Positions 8,489 through 18,898 of a DNA stretch of 32,265 bases are shown here, piece by piece (positions within the stretch are counted from its first letter, which is position 1; the number at the start of each line of letters is the position of its first letter). Source of the stretch: Methylobacterium sp. Leaf99 (GTDB lineage Bacteria > Pseudomonadota > Alphaproteobacteria > Rhizobiales > Beijerinckiaceae); the NCBI RefSeq assembly GCF_001422375.1, contig NZ_LMMU01000004.1:1-32265 (forward strand), written 5' to 3'. Under the pieces are notes generated by a model. That model was not told the origin of the DNA. It saw only the letters and a program-made list of their open reading frames with translations, and searched no databases. A program made the position numbers and the translations under genes.

Positions 8489-8568
8489 TCGAACGATATC
8501 GAACCGAACCGGAGGGTCAAACGATCCGGGGTCGATTTCGACCGGGTGCCCAAACTCTCTCCGGTTTG
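8489..8568 (-). promoter_or_regulatory. Cluster of small palindromes upstream of rutA
   Basis: The 294-base gap between the ammonia-lyase stop and rutA holds an 8-bp palindrome (8494-8501), a 14-base dyad GGTCGA-TT-TCGACC (8530-8543) and a CAAAC/GTTTG pair (8551-8555, 8564-8568). They are where a rut promoter and operator would be. I see no site close to the RutR consensus TTGACCAnnTGGTCAA. The rest of the gap shows nothing else I can support. Confidence 0.3.
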
Positions 8569-8690
8569 CCCAACTGGCGGGCCGGGCCTGCTCGACCACG
8601 GAGCGCGTCCGGGGACGCATCGACGACGGTCCCGCGCCGGGCTTCGTGGTCGCCGTGACGGCGGCGCTCCGGCGTCCGGGACGGCAAGCT

Positions 8691-10325
8691 TTATTCCAAC
8701 CCCCCCACCGCCGCCTCCACCGCCGCCACGATGGCGCCCGAGCGCAGGAGCGCCAGGGCGTCCACCATCTCGGTGTGGTACCAGCGGTCGCCATCGAGGG
8801 CCGGCGGGATCGTTTCGCGAATGGCGGCGAGGGCCGCCTGCGTGCCCTTGCCGATGGGATGATCCTTGGCCACCTCGGCCACGAGGCTGAGGGCCTGGGC
8901 CGCCATCAGGAGTTCGCCGGCCACGATCTGCTCGGCGTTCTCCACGATGGTGCGGGCTTTGCGGCCGCACCAGGTCGAGTTCGAGACGTGGTCCTCGGCG
9001 TTGGACTTGCCCGGGATCGAATCGACGGAGCCGGGGCTCGACAGGGTGCGGTTCTCCATGACGAGGGCCGAGAGAGTGCATTGCACCGTGGCGAATCCGG
9101 TGTTGAGCCCCTTCTTGCCGGCGAGCAGGTTGCGCGGCAGGCCATAGCTCAGGGTCGGGTCGATGAGGCGGAACAGGCGCCGCTCGGAGATCGAGCCGAG
9201 ATCGGTGATGGCGATGGACAGGAGGTCCATGGCCTGGGCGACGTACTGCCCATGGAAATGCCCGCCCGAAATGCAGGCATAGCCACCCTCGCCGTCGTCG
9301 AAGATCAGCGGGTTGTCCGTGGCCGCGTTGATCTCCGTGCCGATGATGCCGCCGATATAGGCCAGGGCCTCGCGCACGGGGCCGTGCACCTGGGGGGCGC
9401 AGCGCAGGGAGTACACGTCCTGAACGCGGGGTGGCGGGGCGGTGCCGGGGGCGCGCGCTTCGTCCGGGAACACCGTGTGGCGGGCCGATTCCGTGCAGCG
9501 CAGGGAGCCTTCGAGGAGGCGCAGCACGTTGCGGGCGGTGGCGGCCTGGCCCTGGTGCGGGCGCGCGGCGTGCAGGCGGGGATCGAACGCCTTGGTCTCG
9601 CAGCGCATGCATTCGAGGCTGAGCGCCAGCGCGATGTCGGCGTGCTTGAGAAGTTTCCTGGAATCCTCCAGGGCCAGGACGCCGAGCGCCAGGGACACCG
9701 TGGAGCCGTTGATCAGCGCCGAGGCGTCCTTGGCCTCCAGGGGGAATTCCGGTTCGAGACCCGCGAGGGCCAGGGCCTCGCGGGCCGGCAGGCGCTTGCC
9801 CTCGTAGACCATCTCGGCTTCGGCGAACCCACAGATGGCGCCGGCGAGATGGGCCAGCGGCGCCAGGTCTCCGGAGGCTCCCACGGAGCCCTTCTGCGGG
9901 ATCACCGGCACGAGGCCGGCATTGAGGCAGGCGAGGAGGCGGTCCACCACGGCCACCCGCGGCCCGGAATAGTTCGACGCGAAGGCGTTGGCGCGCAGGA
10001 GCATGGTGGCGCGGGCCACCTCCGGGTCGAAGGGCTCGCCCACCCCGGTGGCATGGGCATAGACCGTGCGGCGCTGGTACTCCCGCATCTCGTCCATGCG
10101 CACGCGCTGGTCCTTGAACAGGCCCACCCCGGTGTTGAACGAGTACATGAGCGGCGCGTCGTCGTTCATGAAGTTCGCGTCGATGTAGGTGCGGGCCGCG
10201 GTGAGGCGCGCGCGGGCCCCGTCCTCCAGGGCGGCCGTGGCCCGGGCGCCCGAGGCGTCCGGCCGGACGACGGCCAGGACGTCGGCGGGCTGGAAGGTCC
10301 GGCCGTCGAGGGTGATCGTCGTCAT
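8691..10325 (-). CDS. HAL/PAL/TAL family aromatic amino acid ammonia-lyase
   Basis: The 544-residue enzyme belongs to the MIO-dependent ammonia-lyases, which remove ammonia from histidine, phenylalanine or tyrosine to give the trans-acrylate. It has the F-N-T-G-V-G motif near the N-terminus, the Ala-Ser-Gly of G-A-S-G-D-L-A-P-L that cyclises to the MIO cofactor, N-G-S-T, A-T-D-N-P-L-I, S-G-G-H-F-H-G, and the S-N-A-E-D-H-V-S segment near the C-terminus. In the selectivity loop the sequence V-Y-A-H-A-T-G-V-G keeps a histidine, as in histidine and tyrosine lyases. It is about 30 residues longer than typical HutH. The ATG follows GGAGA. It sits 47 bases after puuE, with no hutU or hutI nearby, so histidine is not assured as substrate. 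Confidence 0.85.
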   Translation of the reverse strand: MTTITLDGRTFQPADVLAVVRPDASGARATAALEDGARARLTAARTYIDANFMNDDAPLMYSFNTGVGLFKDQRVRMDEMREYQRRTVYAHATGVGEPFDPEVARATMLLRANAFASNYSGPRVAVVDRLLACLNAGLVPVIPQKGSVGASGDLAPLAHLAGAICGFAEAEMVYEGKRLPAREALALAGLEPEFPLEAKDASALINGSTVSLALGVLALEDSRKLLKHADIALALSLECMRCETKAFDPRLHAARPHQGQAATARNVLRLLEGSLRCTESARHTVFPDEARAPGTAPPPRVQDVYSLRCAPQVHGPVREALAYIGGIIGTEINAATDNPLIFDDGEGGYACISGGHFHGQYVAQAMDLLSIAITDLGSISERRLFRLIDPTLSYGLPRNLLAGKKGLNTGFATVQCTLSALVMENRTLSSPGSVDSIPGKSNAEDHVSNSTWCGRKARTIVENAEQIVAGELLMAAQALSLVAEVAKDHPIGKGTQAALAAIRETIPPALDGDRWYHTEMVDALALLRSGAIVAAVEAAVGGLE

Positions 10326-10372
10326 GTCGCGTCTCCGGCGTGCTTCGTTCGTGCGGCGGGCGTCAGCAGGAA

Positions 10373-11272
10373 TCAGGCCGGCGGGTGGTGCCGGGTCCAA
10401 TGGTCGGCGATGTCGATGCGGCGGGCGATCCAGACCCCGTCGTGGGCGGCGACATGGTTGAGGAACCGGGTGAGCGCGCCGATCCGGCCCGGCCGGCCGA
10501 CGAGGCGGCAATGCAGGCCCACCGACATCATCTTGGGCGCCGTTTCGCCCTCGGCGTAGAGGGCATCGAAGGTGTCGCACAGGTAGGTCGCGAAGTGATC
10601 GGCGGTGTTGAAGCCCTGGGCCGCCACGCAGCGCATGTCGTTGGCGTCGAGCGTGTAGGGCACCACGAGACCATGCCTGTCCGGGCCGCCGATCCAGTAG
10701 GGCAGATCGTCGGCGTAGGAATCCGACAGGTAGGTGAAGCCCGCCTCGAGGCCGAGGTCGAGGGTGTGGACCGACGAGCGCCCCGTGTACCAGCCGCGCG
10801 GGCGGGCGCCCGTGACCGCGGTGTGAATGCGGATCGCCTCGTCCATGTGCGCCTTCTCGTCCGCACGGGTGAAGTCGCGATAATCGATCCATTTCAGGCC
10901 GTGGCAGGCGATCTCCCACTCGGCCTCGCGCATGGCCGCCGCGATGTCGGGCACCCGCGCGAGCGCGTTGGCGACGGCGAACACCGTCACGGGCACCCCG
11001 CGCGCCCTGAGGAGCCGCCAGATGCGCCAGAACCCGGCGCGGGACCCGTACTCGTAGAGGGATTCCATGTTCATGTGGCGTTGGCCCGGCCAGGGCTGCG
11101 CGCCGACGATCTCGGACAGGAACGCCTCGGACGCCGCGTCCCCGTGCAGGATCGCGTTCTCGGCCCCCTCCTCGTAGTTCAGCACGATCTGCACGGCGAT
11201 GCGGGCGCCGTTCGGCCAGTGCGGATGAGGCGGCGTGCGGCCGTAGCCGACGAGGTCGCGGGGATAGGTCAC
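10373..11272 (-). CDS. puuE: PuuE-type allantoinase (polysaccharide-deacetylase fold)
   Basis: PuuE hydrolyses allantoin to allantoate without a metal-dependent amidohydrolase fold; it is related to NodB-type deacetylases. The 299-residue protein opens with [15 protein letters not shown], followed by the [10 protein letters not shown] segment, which in my experience is diagnostic for PuuE. Later there are [12 protein letters not shown] and [10 protein letters not shown], the usual core of the family. The start is GTG, with AGGAAGG about ten bases ahead. It is the first gene of a minus-strand run with the ammonia-lyase and rut genes, and divergent from urease, so one 203-base region may control both directions. 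Confidence 0.93.
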   Translation of the reverse strand: MTYPRDLVGYGRTPPHPHWPNGARIAVQIVLNYEEGAENAILHGDAASEAFLSEIVGAQPWPGQRHMNMESLYEYGSRAGFWRIWRLLRARGVPVTVFAVANALARVPDIAAAMREAEWEIACHGLKWIDYRDFTRADEKAHMDEAIRIHTAVTGARPRGWYTGRSSVHTLDLGLEAGFTYLSDSYADDLPYWIGGPDRHGLVVPYTLDANDMRCVAAQGFNTADHFATYLCDTFDALYAEGETAPKMMSVGLHCRLVGRPGRIGALTRFLNHVAAHDGVWIARRIDIADHWTRHHPPA

Positions 11273-11395
11273 GGCGGCGGCCTTCCTGTGCGGAATCTGC
11301 GTCCTCGCGCTGTTCGGACGCCGTACGGTGTCCTGTCAACCGATCCGGCACCCCCACCCGCATCCGTGAAGCCCTTGCGCCGCCGGCGTCGGGAT

Positions 11396-11405
11396 GCATC
11401 GATGC
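11396..11405. promoter_or_regulatory. Palindrome in the puuE-ureAB divergent promoter region
   Basis: GCATCGATGC is a perfect 10-bp palindrome near the middle of the 203-base region between the divergent puuE and ureAB starts. It could be an operator shared by both directions, but a 10-bp palindrome in such DNA is weak evidence by itself. Confidence 0.25.
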
Positions 11406-11475
11406 GCGGGATCGGACCGCGCATGGTCCTTGCCTGTCCACACACGCGCTTCGACGCCCCACCCCGAGGTTTCCC

Positions 11476-12096
11476 GTGCTCCTGACCCCGCGCGAAAAGG
11501 ACAAGCTCCTCCTCGCCATGGCCGCCCAGGTCGCCCGCAACCGGCTCGCCCGCGGGGTGAAGCTGAACTATCCCGAGGCCATCGCGCTGATCAGCGATTT
11601 CGTGGTCGAGGGCGCCCGCGACGGGCGCTCGGTCTCGGACCTGATGCAGGCAGGCGGGCACGTGCTCACGGCCGAGCAGTGCATGGACGGTATTCCGGAG
11701 ATGATTCACGACATCCAGGTCGAGGCGACGTTCCCGGACGGCACCAAGCTCGTCACGGTGCACCATCCGATCCGGGGCGCGGCCTCCGCCGAGGTGCCGG
11801 GCACGGTGACGACGCTTCCCGGCGACATCGTCTTCAACGCGGGCGCGCCCCGCACCCTGGTGACGGTGTCCAATGTCGGCGACCGGCCGATCCAGGTCGG
11901 CTCGCACTACCATTTCTACGAGGTCAATCCCGGCCTGACCTTCGACCGCGAGCAGGCGCGGGGCCAGCGCCTCGACATCGCACCCGGCACGGCGGTGCGC
12001 TTCGAGCCCGGCGCCACGCGGGAGGTGGTGCTGGTGCCGCTCGGGGGGGCCCGGACCGTGTACGGCTTCCGCGGCGACTTGATGGGGACGCTTTGA
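11476..12096 (+). CDS. ureAB: Urease subunits gamma and beta, fused
   Basis: Urease hydrolyses urea to ammonia and carbamate in the cytoplasm. Here the gamma domain (about residues 1-100, starting [12 protein letters not shown] and containing L-N-Y-P-E-A) and the beta domain (about 103-206, with H-Y-H-F-Y-E-V-N-P and a G-x-x-x-V-Y-G-F-R-G end) are joined in one 206-residue chain, as in the small subunit of Helicobacter urease and in some alphaproteobacteria. The start is GTG, with CGAGGT just ahead. ureC does not follow directly: a toxin-antitoxin pair lies between, a 763-base gap within a complex that needs equal amounts of each subunit. Confidence 0.95.
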   Translation: MLLTPREKDKLLLAMAAQVARNRLARGVKLNYPEAIALISDFVVEGARDGRSVSDLMQAGGHVLTAEQCMDGIPEMIHDIQVEATFPDGTKLVTVHHPIRGAASAEVPGTVTTLPGDIVFNAGAPRTLVTVSNVGDRPIQVGSHYHFYEVNPGLTFDREQARGQRLDIAPGTAVRFEPGATREVVLVPLGGARTVYGFRGDLMGTL

Positions 12097-12110
12097 CGAG
12101 CGGCCACTTG

Positions 12111-12138
12111 TCCTTACGTTCATCGAGAAAGGTAAGGA
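12111..12138 (+). promoter_or_regulatory. Inverted repeat over the antitoxin ribosome-binding site
   Basis: TCCTTAC (12111-12117) and GTAAGGA (12132-12138) are perfect 7-bp arms with 14 bases between. The right arm overlaps the AAGGAG ribosome-binding site of the antitoxin gene. Such sites often bind the antitoxin itself. A TTGACG at 12093-12098, overlapping the ureAB stop, could be the -35 of a separate promoter. Confidence 0.45.
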
Positions 12139-12147
12139 GCTGACGGG

Positions 12148-12429
12148 ATGGGACGTTTCGAAGCTACGATGACCTCGAAGGGCCAGTTCACGTTGCCCTC
12201 TCGCCTGCGGGCCGCGATGCGTCTGAAGCCCGGCGACAAGCTCGTCTTCGTCGAGGAGGGCGGCGGCTATCGCCTGGAACCGCAGACGGCCACCGTCGCG
12301 GATCTGCGCGGGATCGTCCGGGGGCACGGCGACGCGGTGACCTCGGATCAGGTCGCGGAATGGATCGAGGAGAGCCGCGGCGCGCGGTGGACTCGATCCG
12401 ATGCCGCGACACGGGCCGATGGCGAATGA
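12148..12429 (+). CDS. AbrB/MazE/SpoVT-like antitoxin
   Basis: The 93-residue protein opens with the swapped-hairpin AbrB fold pattern: A-T-M-T-S-K-G-Q-F-T-L-P-S-R-L-R (6-21), then L-K-P-G-D-K-L-V-F (26-34) and a short strand G-Y-R-L-E-P. This domain binds DNA as a dimer. The C-terminal 45 residues (G-I-V-R-G-H through W-I-E-E-S-R-G) should be the unstructured or helical part that wraps the toxin. The ATG has AAGGAG about ten bases upstream. It overlaps the PIN toxin gene by four bases (ATGA), the classic layout of a type II pair of the VapBC kind. Confidence 0.88.
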   Translation: MGRFEATMTSKGQFTLPSRLRAAMRLKPGDKLVFVEEGGGYRLEPQTATVADLRGIVRGHGDAVTSDQVAEWIEESRGARWTRSDAATRADGE

Positions 12430-12854
12430 TCGGCGTCGATACCAATGTCCTCCTGCGATGGCTCGTCGATGAAACGCTGTGGCCCATCGACAACCCGGAG
12501 CAGGTCGAACTCGCCCGCCGGGCGCTCTCCAATCCGGCCAATCGGTTCTTCATCGGCTGCGTCGTGCTCGCGGAGACGATCTGGGTCCTCGGTAAGCCCC
12601 TGCAGCAGCCGAAGGCGGTTCTCGTCGAAGTGCTCGGTCGACTTCTGGGGGCGTCCAATCTCGTCATCGACGCGCGCGCTGCAGGGGCCGATGCCGTCGC
12701 GAGCTTTTCTGCCGGGTCCGGTGGTTTCAGCGATCACCTGATCGGCGAGCTCAATCGGCACGGTGGTTGCCGGACGACCTTCACCTTCGACAAGAAGGCC
12801 GGGCGCACCGCGACCTTCACGCGCCTCCACGCCTCGTCCAAACCCGGCGGATAG
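12426..12854 (+). CDS. vapC: PIN-domain ribonuclease toxin (VapC-like)
   Basis: The 142-residue protein starts [12 protein letters not shown], the standard first strand of a VapC PIN nuclease, with Asp5 as a metal ligand. The remaining acidic residues are visible in V-L-A-E-T-I-W-V-L (Glu near 51), F-S-D-H-L-I (Asp near 101) and T-F-D-K-K-A-G-R (Asp near 121), so the active site looks intact. Members cut tRNA, rRNA or other RNA when not held by the antitoxin. The start overlaps the antitoxin stop. The stop is only five bases before the ureC ATG, so ureC translation may depend on ribosomes leaving this gene. Confidence 0.9.
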   Translation: MIGVDTNVLLRWLVDETLWPIDNPEQVELARRALSNPANRFFIGCVVLAETIWVLGKPLQQPKAVLVEVLGRLLGASNLVIDARAAGADAVASFSAGSGGFSDHLIGELNRHGGCRTTFTFDKKAGRTATFTRLHASSKPGG

Positions 12855-12859
12855 ACCCG

Positions 12860-14587
<1,728 letters not shown>

Positions 14588-14619
14588 GGTAGGATGGCGG
14601 CGATGCCAGCGGAGGCCCC

Positions 14620-15117
14620 ATGTCCAAGGCTGCCCTGAGCCCACCCCCGGGCCGGACTCTTCCCGAGCCAGATCTCTACGACACCGATCTGTACCTTTGG
14701 ACGCAGGTTCAGGCCGTCCTGCTCCGAACGGGCCGGCGGCGGGACATCGACTGGCACCATCTGGCCGAAGAGATCGAGAGCGTGGGCGGATCGCAGAAAT
14801 CCGAGATTCGGAATTGGCTGGCGATCCTGCTGCAGCATCTCCTGAAATGGGAGTTCCAGCCGGAGAAACGCAAGTATGGCTGGCGCGCCTCCATCGTCGA
14901 ACAGCGTCTCCAGATCGACGGCCTTGTCGACGTCAGTCCGAGCCTGAAATCCTGGCCCGACGCCGTGCTCTCCAAGAGTTATCGCCTCGCCCGCGTGCGG
15001 GTCGCGGACGAGACCGGTCTCTCCGAGGGGACGTTTCCGGAAACCTGTCCTTATGCCATGGCGCAGATCCTCGATGAGGGGTTCTATCCCGGTCCGATGA
15101 GCCCGGACGTCACCTGA
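14620..15117 (+). CDS. DUF29 family protein
   Basis: The 165-residue protein has the DUF29 pattern: Y-D-T-D-L-Y-L-W-T-Q-V-Q-A-x-L-L-R near the start (20-36), I-D-W-H-H-L-A-E-E-I-E-S-V-G (43-56), then a long helical segment with L-L-Q-H-L-L-K-W (71-78), and the closing F-P-E-T-C-P-Y (about 138-144). Its function is unknown; such genes are common in cyanobacteria and proteobacteria, often scattered among mobile or toxin-like loci. A GGAGG lies six bases before the ATG. It is placed between ureC and ureE with short gaps on both sides, so it is probably transcribed with urease. Confidence 0.88.
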   Translation: MSKAALSPPPGRTLPEPDLYDTDLYLWTQVQAVLLRTGRRRDIDWHHLAEEIESVGGSQKSEIRNWLAILLQHLLKWEFQPEKRKYGWRASIVEQRLQIDGLVDVSPSLKSWPDAVLSKSYRLARVRVADETGLSEGTFPETCPYAMAQILDEGFYPGPMSPDVT

Positions 15118-15166
15118 TGCGGTTTTCCCTTAGGACGTCTCCGTCCCTCCCCCGGTTGCCCCTTCC

Positions 15167-15679
15167 ATGATCCGCGCCACCCACGTCCTGCGCCGCGACG
15201 CCCTCGCGGGCGAGATCGTCGACCGCATCGTCCTCGACCACGGCGACCGCCATCGCCGCCGCATGGCCATGCGGGGGGTGGGCGGGGTGGCGTTCCTCCT
15301 CGATCTCGCCGAACCGACGGTGCTCGACGACGGCGACGCCCTCGTGCTTCAGGACGGGCGCCTCGTCTGGGTCGAGGCCGCGCCGGAGCGGCTGCTGGCG
15401 ATTCGGGCCGCCGACGACCATGCCCTCAAGCGGCTGATCTGGCATATCGGCAACCGGCACATCCCGGCCGAGATCGCGCCGGATGCGGTCTACATCGCCT
15501 ACGACCACGTCCTCGCCGAGATGGTGCGGGGCTTAGGCGGCACCGCCGAGGCGGTGGAGCGCCCGTTCCGCCCCGAGGGCGGCGCCTATGCGGGCGAGGC
15601 CGCCGGCCATCACCACCACGGGCATCACCACGATCACGATCACGCGCATCCGCACGCCCCTTCCCACGCCCATGATTGA
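15167..15679 (+). CDS. ureE: Urease accessory protein UreE, nickel metallochaperone
   Basis: UreE delivers Ni(II) to the UreD-UreF-UreG-urease complex. The 170 residues have an N-terminal peptide-binding domain (about 1-75, with D-R-I-V-L-D-H and R-R-R-M-A-M-R-G) and a metal-binding domain with [11 protein letters not shown] (about 89-99) and [10 protein letters not shown]. The last 23 residues (148-170) are mostly histidine and aspartate, a nickel store like that of Klebsiella UreE but not found in every species. The stop lies inside the start of ureF (8-base overlap), giving coupling. Confidence 0.94.
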   Translation: MIRATHVLRRDALAGEIVDRIVLDHGDRHRRRMAMRGVGGVAFLLDLAEPTVLDDGDALVLQDGRLVWVEAAPERLLAIRAADDHALKRLIWHIGNRHIPAEIAPDAVYIAYDHVLAEMVRGLGGTAEAVERPFRPEGGAYAGEAAGHHHHGHHHDHDHAHPHAPSHAHD

Positions 15680-16346
15680 GGCCCTGCGCCTGATGGCGTG
15701 GCTGTCGCCGAGCTATCCCGTGGGGGCCTATGCCTATTCGCACGGGCTCGAATCGGCGGTGGAATCCGGCGAGGTGTTCGGGGAGGCCTCCCTCGGCGAA
15801 TGGCTCGCCGACGTGCTCGAACTGGGATCGGGCCGCAACGACCTCGTCCTCGCCGCGCACGCCCATGGCGCTGCCCTTGCGGGGGATGCGCAAGGGCTTG
15901 CCGATCTCAACGACCTCGCCCTGGCGCTGGCCCCATCGCGAGAACTTCACCTGGAGACGAGCCAGCAGGGCCGCAGCTTCCTCGACGCCACCCTGGCGGC
16001 CTGGCCCGCCCCTGCCCTCGCCCGCCTTGCCGAAGCCCTGCCCGGCCCGGTGGCTTATCCCGTAATGGTCGGCCTCGCGGCCGGCGCCCACGGCATGGCA
16101 CTGCCCCCGACCCTCGCGGCCTTCGGCCTCGCCTTCCTGCAGAACCTCGTCTCGGCGGCCCTGCGCTGCGCACCCATCGGGCAGAGCGCCGGCACCCGGG
16201 TGATCGCGTCCCTGACCCCGCGCGTGGTGGCGCTCGCGGCCGCCGTTCCGGACCTCGGCCTCGACGACCTCGGCAGCGCGACGCTGCGCCTCGATCTCGG
16301 CTCGTTCCGGCACGAGACCCAGTACTCCCGCATCTTCCGCTCGTGA
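15672..16346 (+). CDS. ureF: Urease accessory protein UreF
   Basis: UreF bridges UreD and UreG during nickel insertion and controls the GTPase. The 224-residue all-helical protein shows the family start [21 protein letters not shown] (7-27) and the late [14 protein letters not shown] (about 160-173). It ends in [11 protein letters not shown], the flexible tail that contacts UreD. The frame is open upstream into ureE, but the ATG at this position gives the normal length and an 8-base overlap with ureE. Confidence 0.94.
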   Translation: MIEALRLMAWLSPSYPVGAYAYSHGLESAVESGEVFGEASLGEWLADVLELGSGRNDLVLAAHAHGAALAGDAQGLADLNDLALALAPSRELHLETSQQGRSFLDATLAAWPAPALARLAEALPGPVAYPVMVGLAAGAHGMALPPTLAAFGLAFLQNLVSAALRCAPIGQSAGTRVIASLTPRVVALAAAVPDLGLDDLGSATLRLDLGSFRHETQYSRIFRS

Positions 16347-16356
16347 GACCGACCCC

Positions 16357-16963
<607 letters not shown>

Positions 16964-16971
<8 letters not shown>

Positions 16972-18157
16972 GCCGGTAGCGGGCACCATCCGCGAGGTCT
17001 TTCTGGCCTTCCTGAAGCTCGGCCTCACGGCCTTCGGCGGCCCCGTCGCCCATCTCGGGTACTTTCGCGAGGCGTTCGTGGCGCGGCGGCGCTGGATCGA
17101 CGAGGCGGGCTACGCCGACCTCGTCGCCCTGTGCCAGTTCCTCCCCGGTCCCGCCTCGAGCCAGGTCGGGTTCGCGCTGGGAACCTTGCGTGCCGGGAGC
17201 CTGTGGGGCGGTCTCGCGGCCTTTGCCGGCTTCACCCTGCCCTCCGCCCTCATCCTCGTCGGCATCGCCTACGGCGCCGGATCGGGCGGGCCGATCCTGT
17301 CGGGCCTCCTCCACGGCCTTAAGCTCGTGGCCGTGGCGGTGGTGGCCCAGGCCGTGTGGGGCATGGCCCGGACCCTGGCGCCGGACCCGACCCGCGCCGG
17401 GATCGCGCTCGGCGCCCTCTGGCTCGCGGTGCTCGCGCCCACATCCCTCGGCCAAGTCGGTGCGATCGGGGTCGGCGCCGTCGCCGGCCTCGCCCTGTGC
17501 CGGGGGGCGGCCCCCGCCCCTGTCGGGTACCTCGCCGTTCCCCTGTCCCGGCGCACGGGGGTCGTGGCGCTGGCGCTGTTCTTCGGACTGCTGGCCGGCC
17601 TGCCGATCCTGGCCGTCTGGCTGCCCTCGCAGGGGATCGCCGTGGTCGATGCGTTCTACCGGGCCGGTGCCCTCGTCTTCGGCGGCGGCCACGTGGTGCT
17701 GCCGCTCCTGCGGGCCGGCACCGTCGATCCGGGCTGGATCGGTGCCGCCGCGTTCCTCGCCGGCTACGGCGCGGCGCAGGCGGTGCCGGGGCCGCTCTTC
17801 ACCTTCGCGGCCTATCTCGGCGCCATCCTGACGCCGCCGCCGAACGGCCTCTTCGGCGCCGGCCTGGCGCTCTCGGCGATCTTCCTGCCCGGCCTCCTCC
17901 TCGTCACCGGCGCCCTGCCGTTCTGGGACGAACTCCGCAAGAAGCCCCTGGCCCAGGCGGCCCTGCGCGGCGGCAACGCCGCCGTGGTCGGGCTTCTCGC
18001 CGCCGCCCTCTACGATCCGGTCTGGACGGGGGCCATCGGCAATGCCCGCGACGTCGCCGTGGCGGCCACCGCCTTCGTGCTGCTGACGGTGGGCGGCGTC
18101 GCGCCCTGGATCGTCGTCGGGCTCACGGCCCTCGCCGGCCTCGCCCTCGCCGGCTGA
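16964..18157 (+). CDS. chrA: Chromate transporter ChrA (two-domain CHR family)
   Basis: ChrA proteins are inner-membrane exporters linked to chromate resistance. The 397-residue length fits the long form, in which two homologous CHR domains are fused. The N-half has [17 protein letters not shown] and C-Q-F-L-P-G-P; the C-half repeats these as [14 protein letters not shown] and [10 protein letters not shown]. About ten to twelve hydrophobic segments are visible. The start is TTG, overlapping the ureG stop by eight bases and preceded by CCGGAGGG. It therefore reads as the last gene of the urease transcript, although no functional link to urea is known. Confidence 0.9.
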
Positions 18158-18898
18158 TCAGATACCGGCGTACCAGGGGAAGCCGAGTTCGGCGACCATG
18201 CTGCCGCGGCCCTTGCCGTAGCCGTCGACGCGCTCGGCCGCCTCGATGGCAGCGATGTATTTCAGGCTCTTGTAGCCGAGCTGGCGCTCGACCCGCAGGC
18301 GCAACGGGGCGCCGTGCTTTACCGGCAGATCCCCCCCGTTCATGCCGTAGGCGAGGATGGTCTGGGGGTGGAGGGCGTCGAACAGGTCGTAGCTGTCCCA
18401 CCAGCCATCGACGCTGCGGATGACGATGAAGCGCGCCTGGGGTTTGAGCCCGACATGGGCGAGGAGGTGGGCGAGCGGCACGCCGGTCCACTCGCCGATG
18501 GCCGACCAGCCCTGCTCGCAGGAATGCAGGGTCACCTGGGTGCGCGATGGCATCGCCTTGAGTTCGGTGAGCGAGAACGCGCCGGGCCGCTCGACGAGGC
18601 CGGTGACCGGCAGCTTCCAGTCGGCGAACTCAACCCCCTTCGAGCGCTTGTAGGCGGGGTCATCGGGATCGGTGGTGTTGATGGTCGGGAACACCGTCGA
18701 GATCCGGCTGTGGTCGAACTCGCGCACCAGGGGCTGGTGTCTGAGCAGCCAGCGCTGGACCGCGAAGGTGAGACCGTTGCTCCAGTCGTAGGGGGTGGCC
18801 AGATGCGACAGGGCCGGCGCGTCGCACCCGCTGACGAGGCCGGCCCCGAGGAGCGCCCCCGAGCCCGTGAGGAGGCGGCGGCGCGACAGGTCACGCAT
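18158..18898 (-). CDS. Exported molybdopterin-dependent oxidoreductase (sulfite oxidase/YedY-like fold)
   Basis: The 246-residue protein begins with S-R-R-R-L-L, close to a Tat signal, followed by a hydrophobic run and L-V-S-G-C, which resembles a lipobox with Cys25. It probably acts in the periplasm. The molybdopterin domain is recognised by V-T-G-L-V-E-R-P-G-A-F-S-L-T-E-L (about 98-113) and by T-L-H-S-C-E-Q-G-W-S (123-132), where Cys127 should bind the Mo atom. Its substrate is unknown. It overlaps the cytochrome b gene by eight bases, which suggests that the cytochrome is its electron partner, as in MsrPQ or YedYZ. Its stop abuts the chrA stop with no base between. Confidence 0.88.
   Translation of the reverse strand: MRDLSRRRLLTGSGALLGAGLVSGCDAPALSHLATPYDWSNGLTFAVQRWLLRHQPLVREFDHSRISTVFPTINTTDPDDPAYKRSKGVEFADWKLPVTGLVERPGAFSLTELKAMPSRTQVTLHSCEQGWSAIGEWTGVPLAHLLAHVGLKPQARFIVIRSVDGWWDSYDLFDALHPQTILAYGMNGGDLPVKHGAPLRLRVERQLGYKSLKYIAAIEAAERVDGYGKGRGSMVAELGFPWYAGI

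Noticed and set aside
8208..10559. A 783-codon open frame on the plus strand opposite rutA and the ammonia-lyase
   Set aside because: It is the antisense shadow of high-GC genes: composition is rich in G, R, A, H and E without domain patterns, while the minus strand encodes clear enzymes with motifs.
15591..15679. The histidine-rich end of UreE as a frameshift or repeat artefact
   Set aside because: Histidine-rich tails are known in UreE, and the frame closes in the correct 8-base overlap with ureF.
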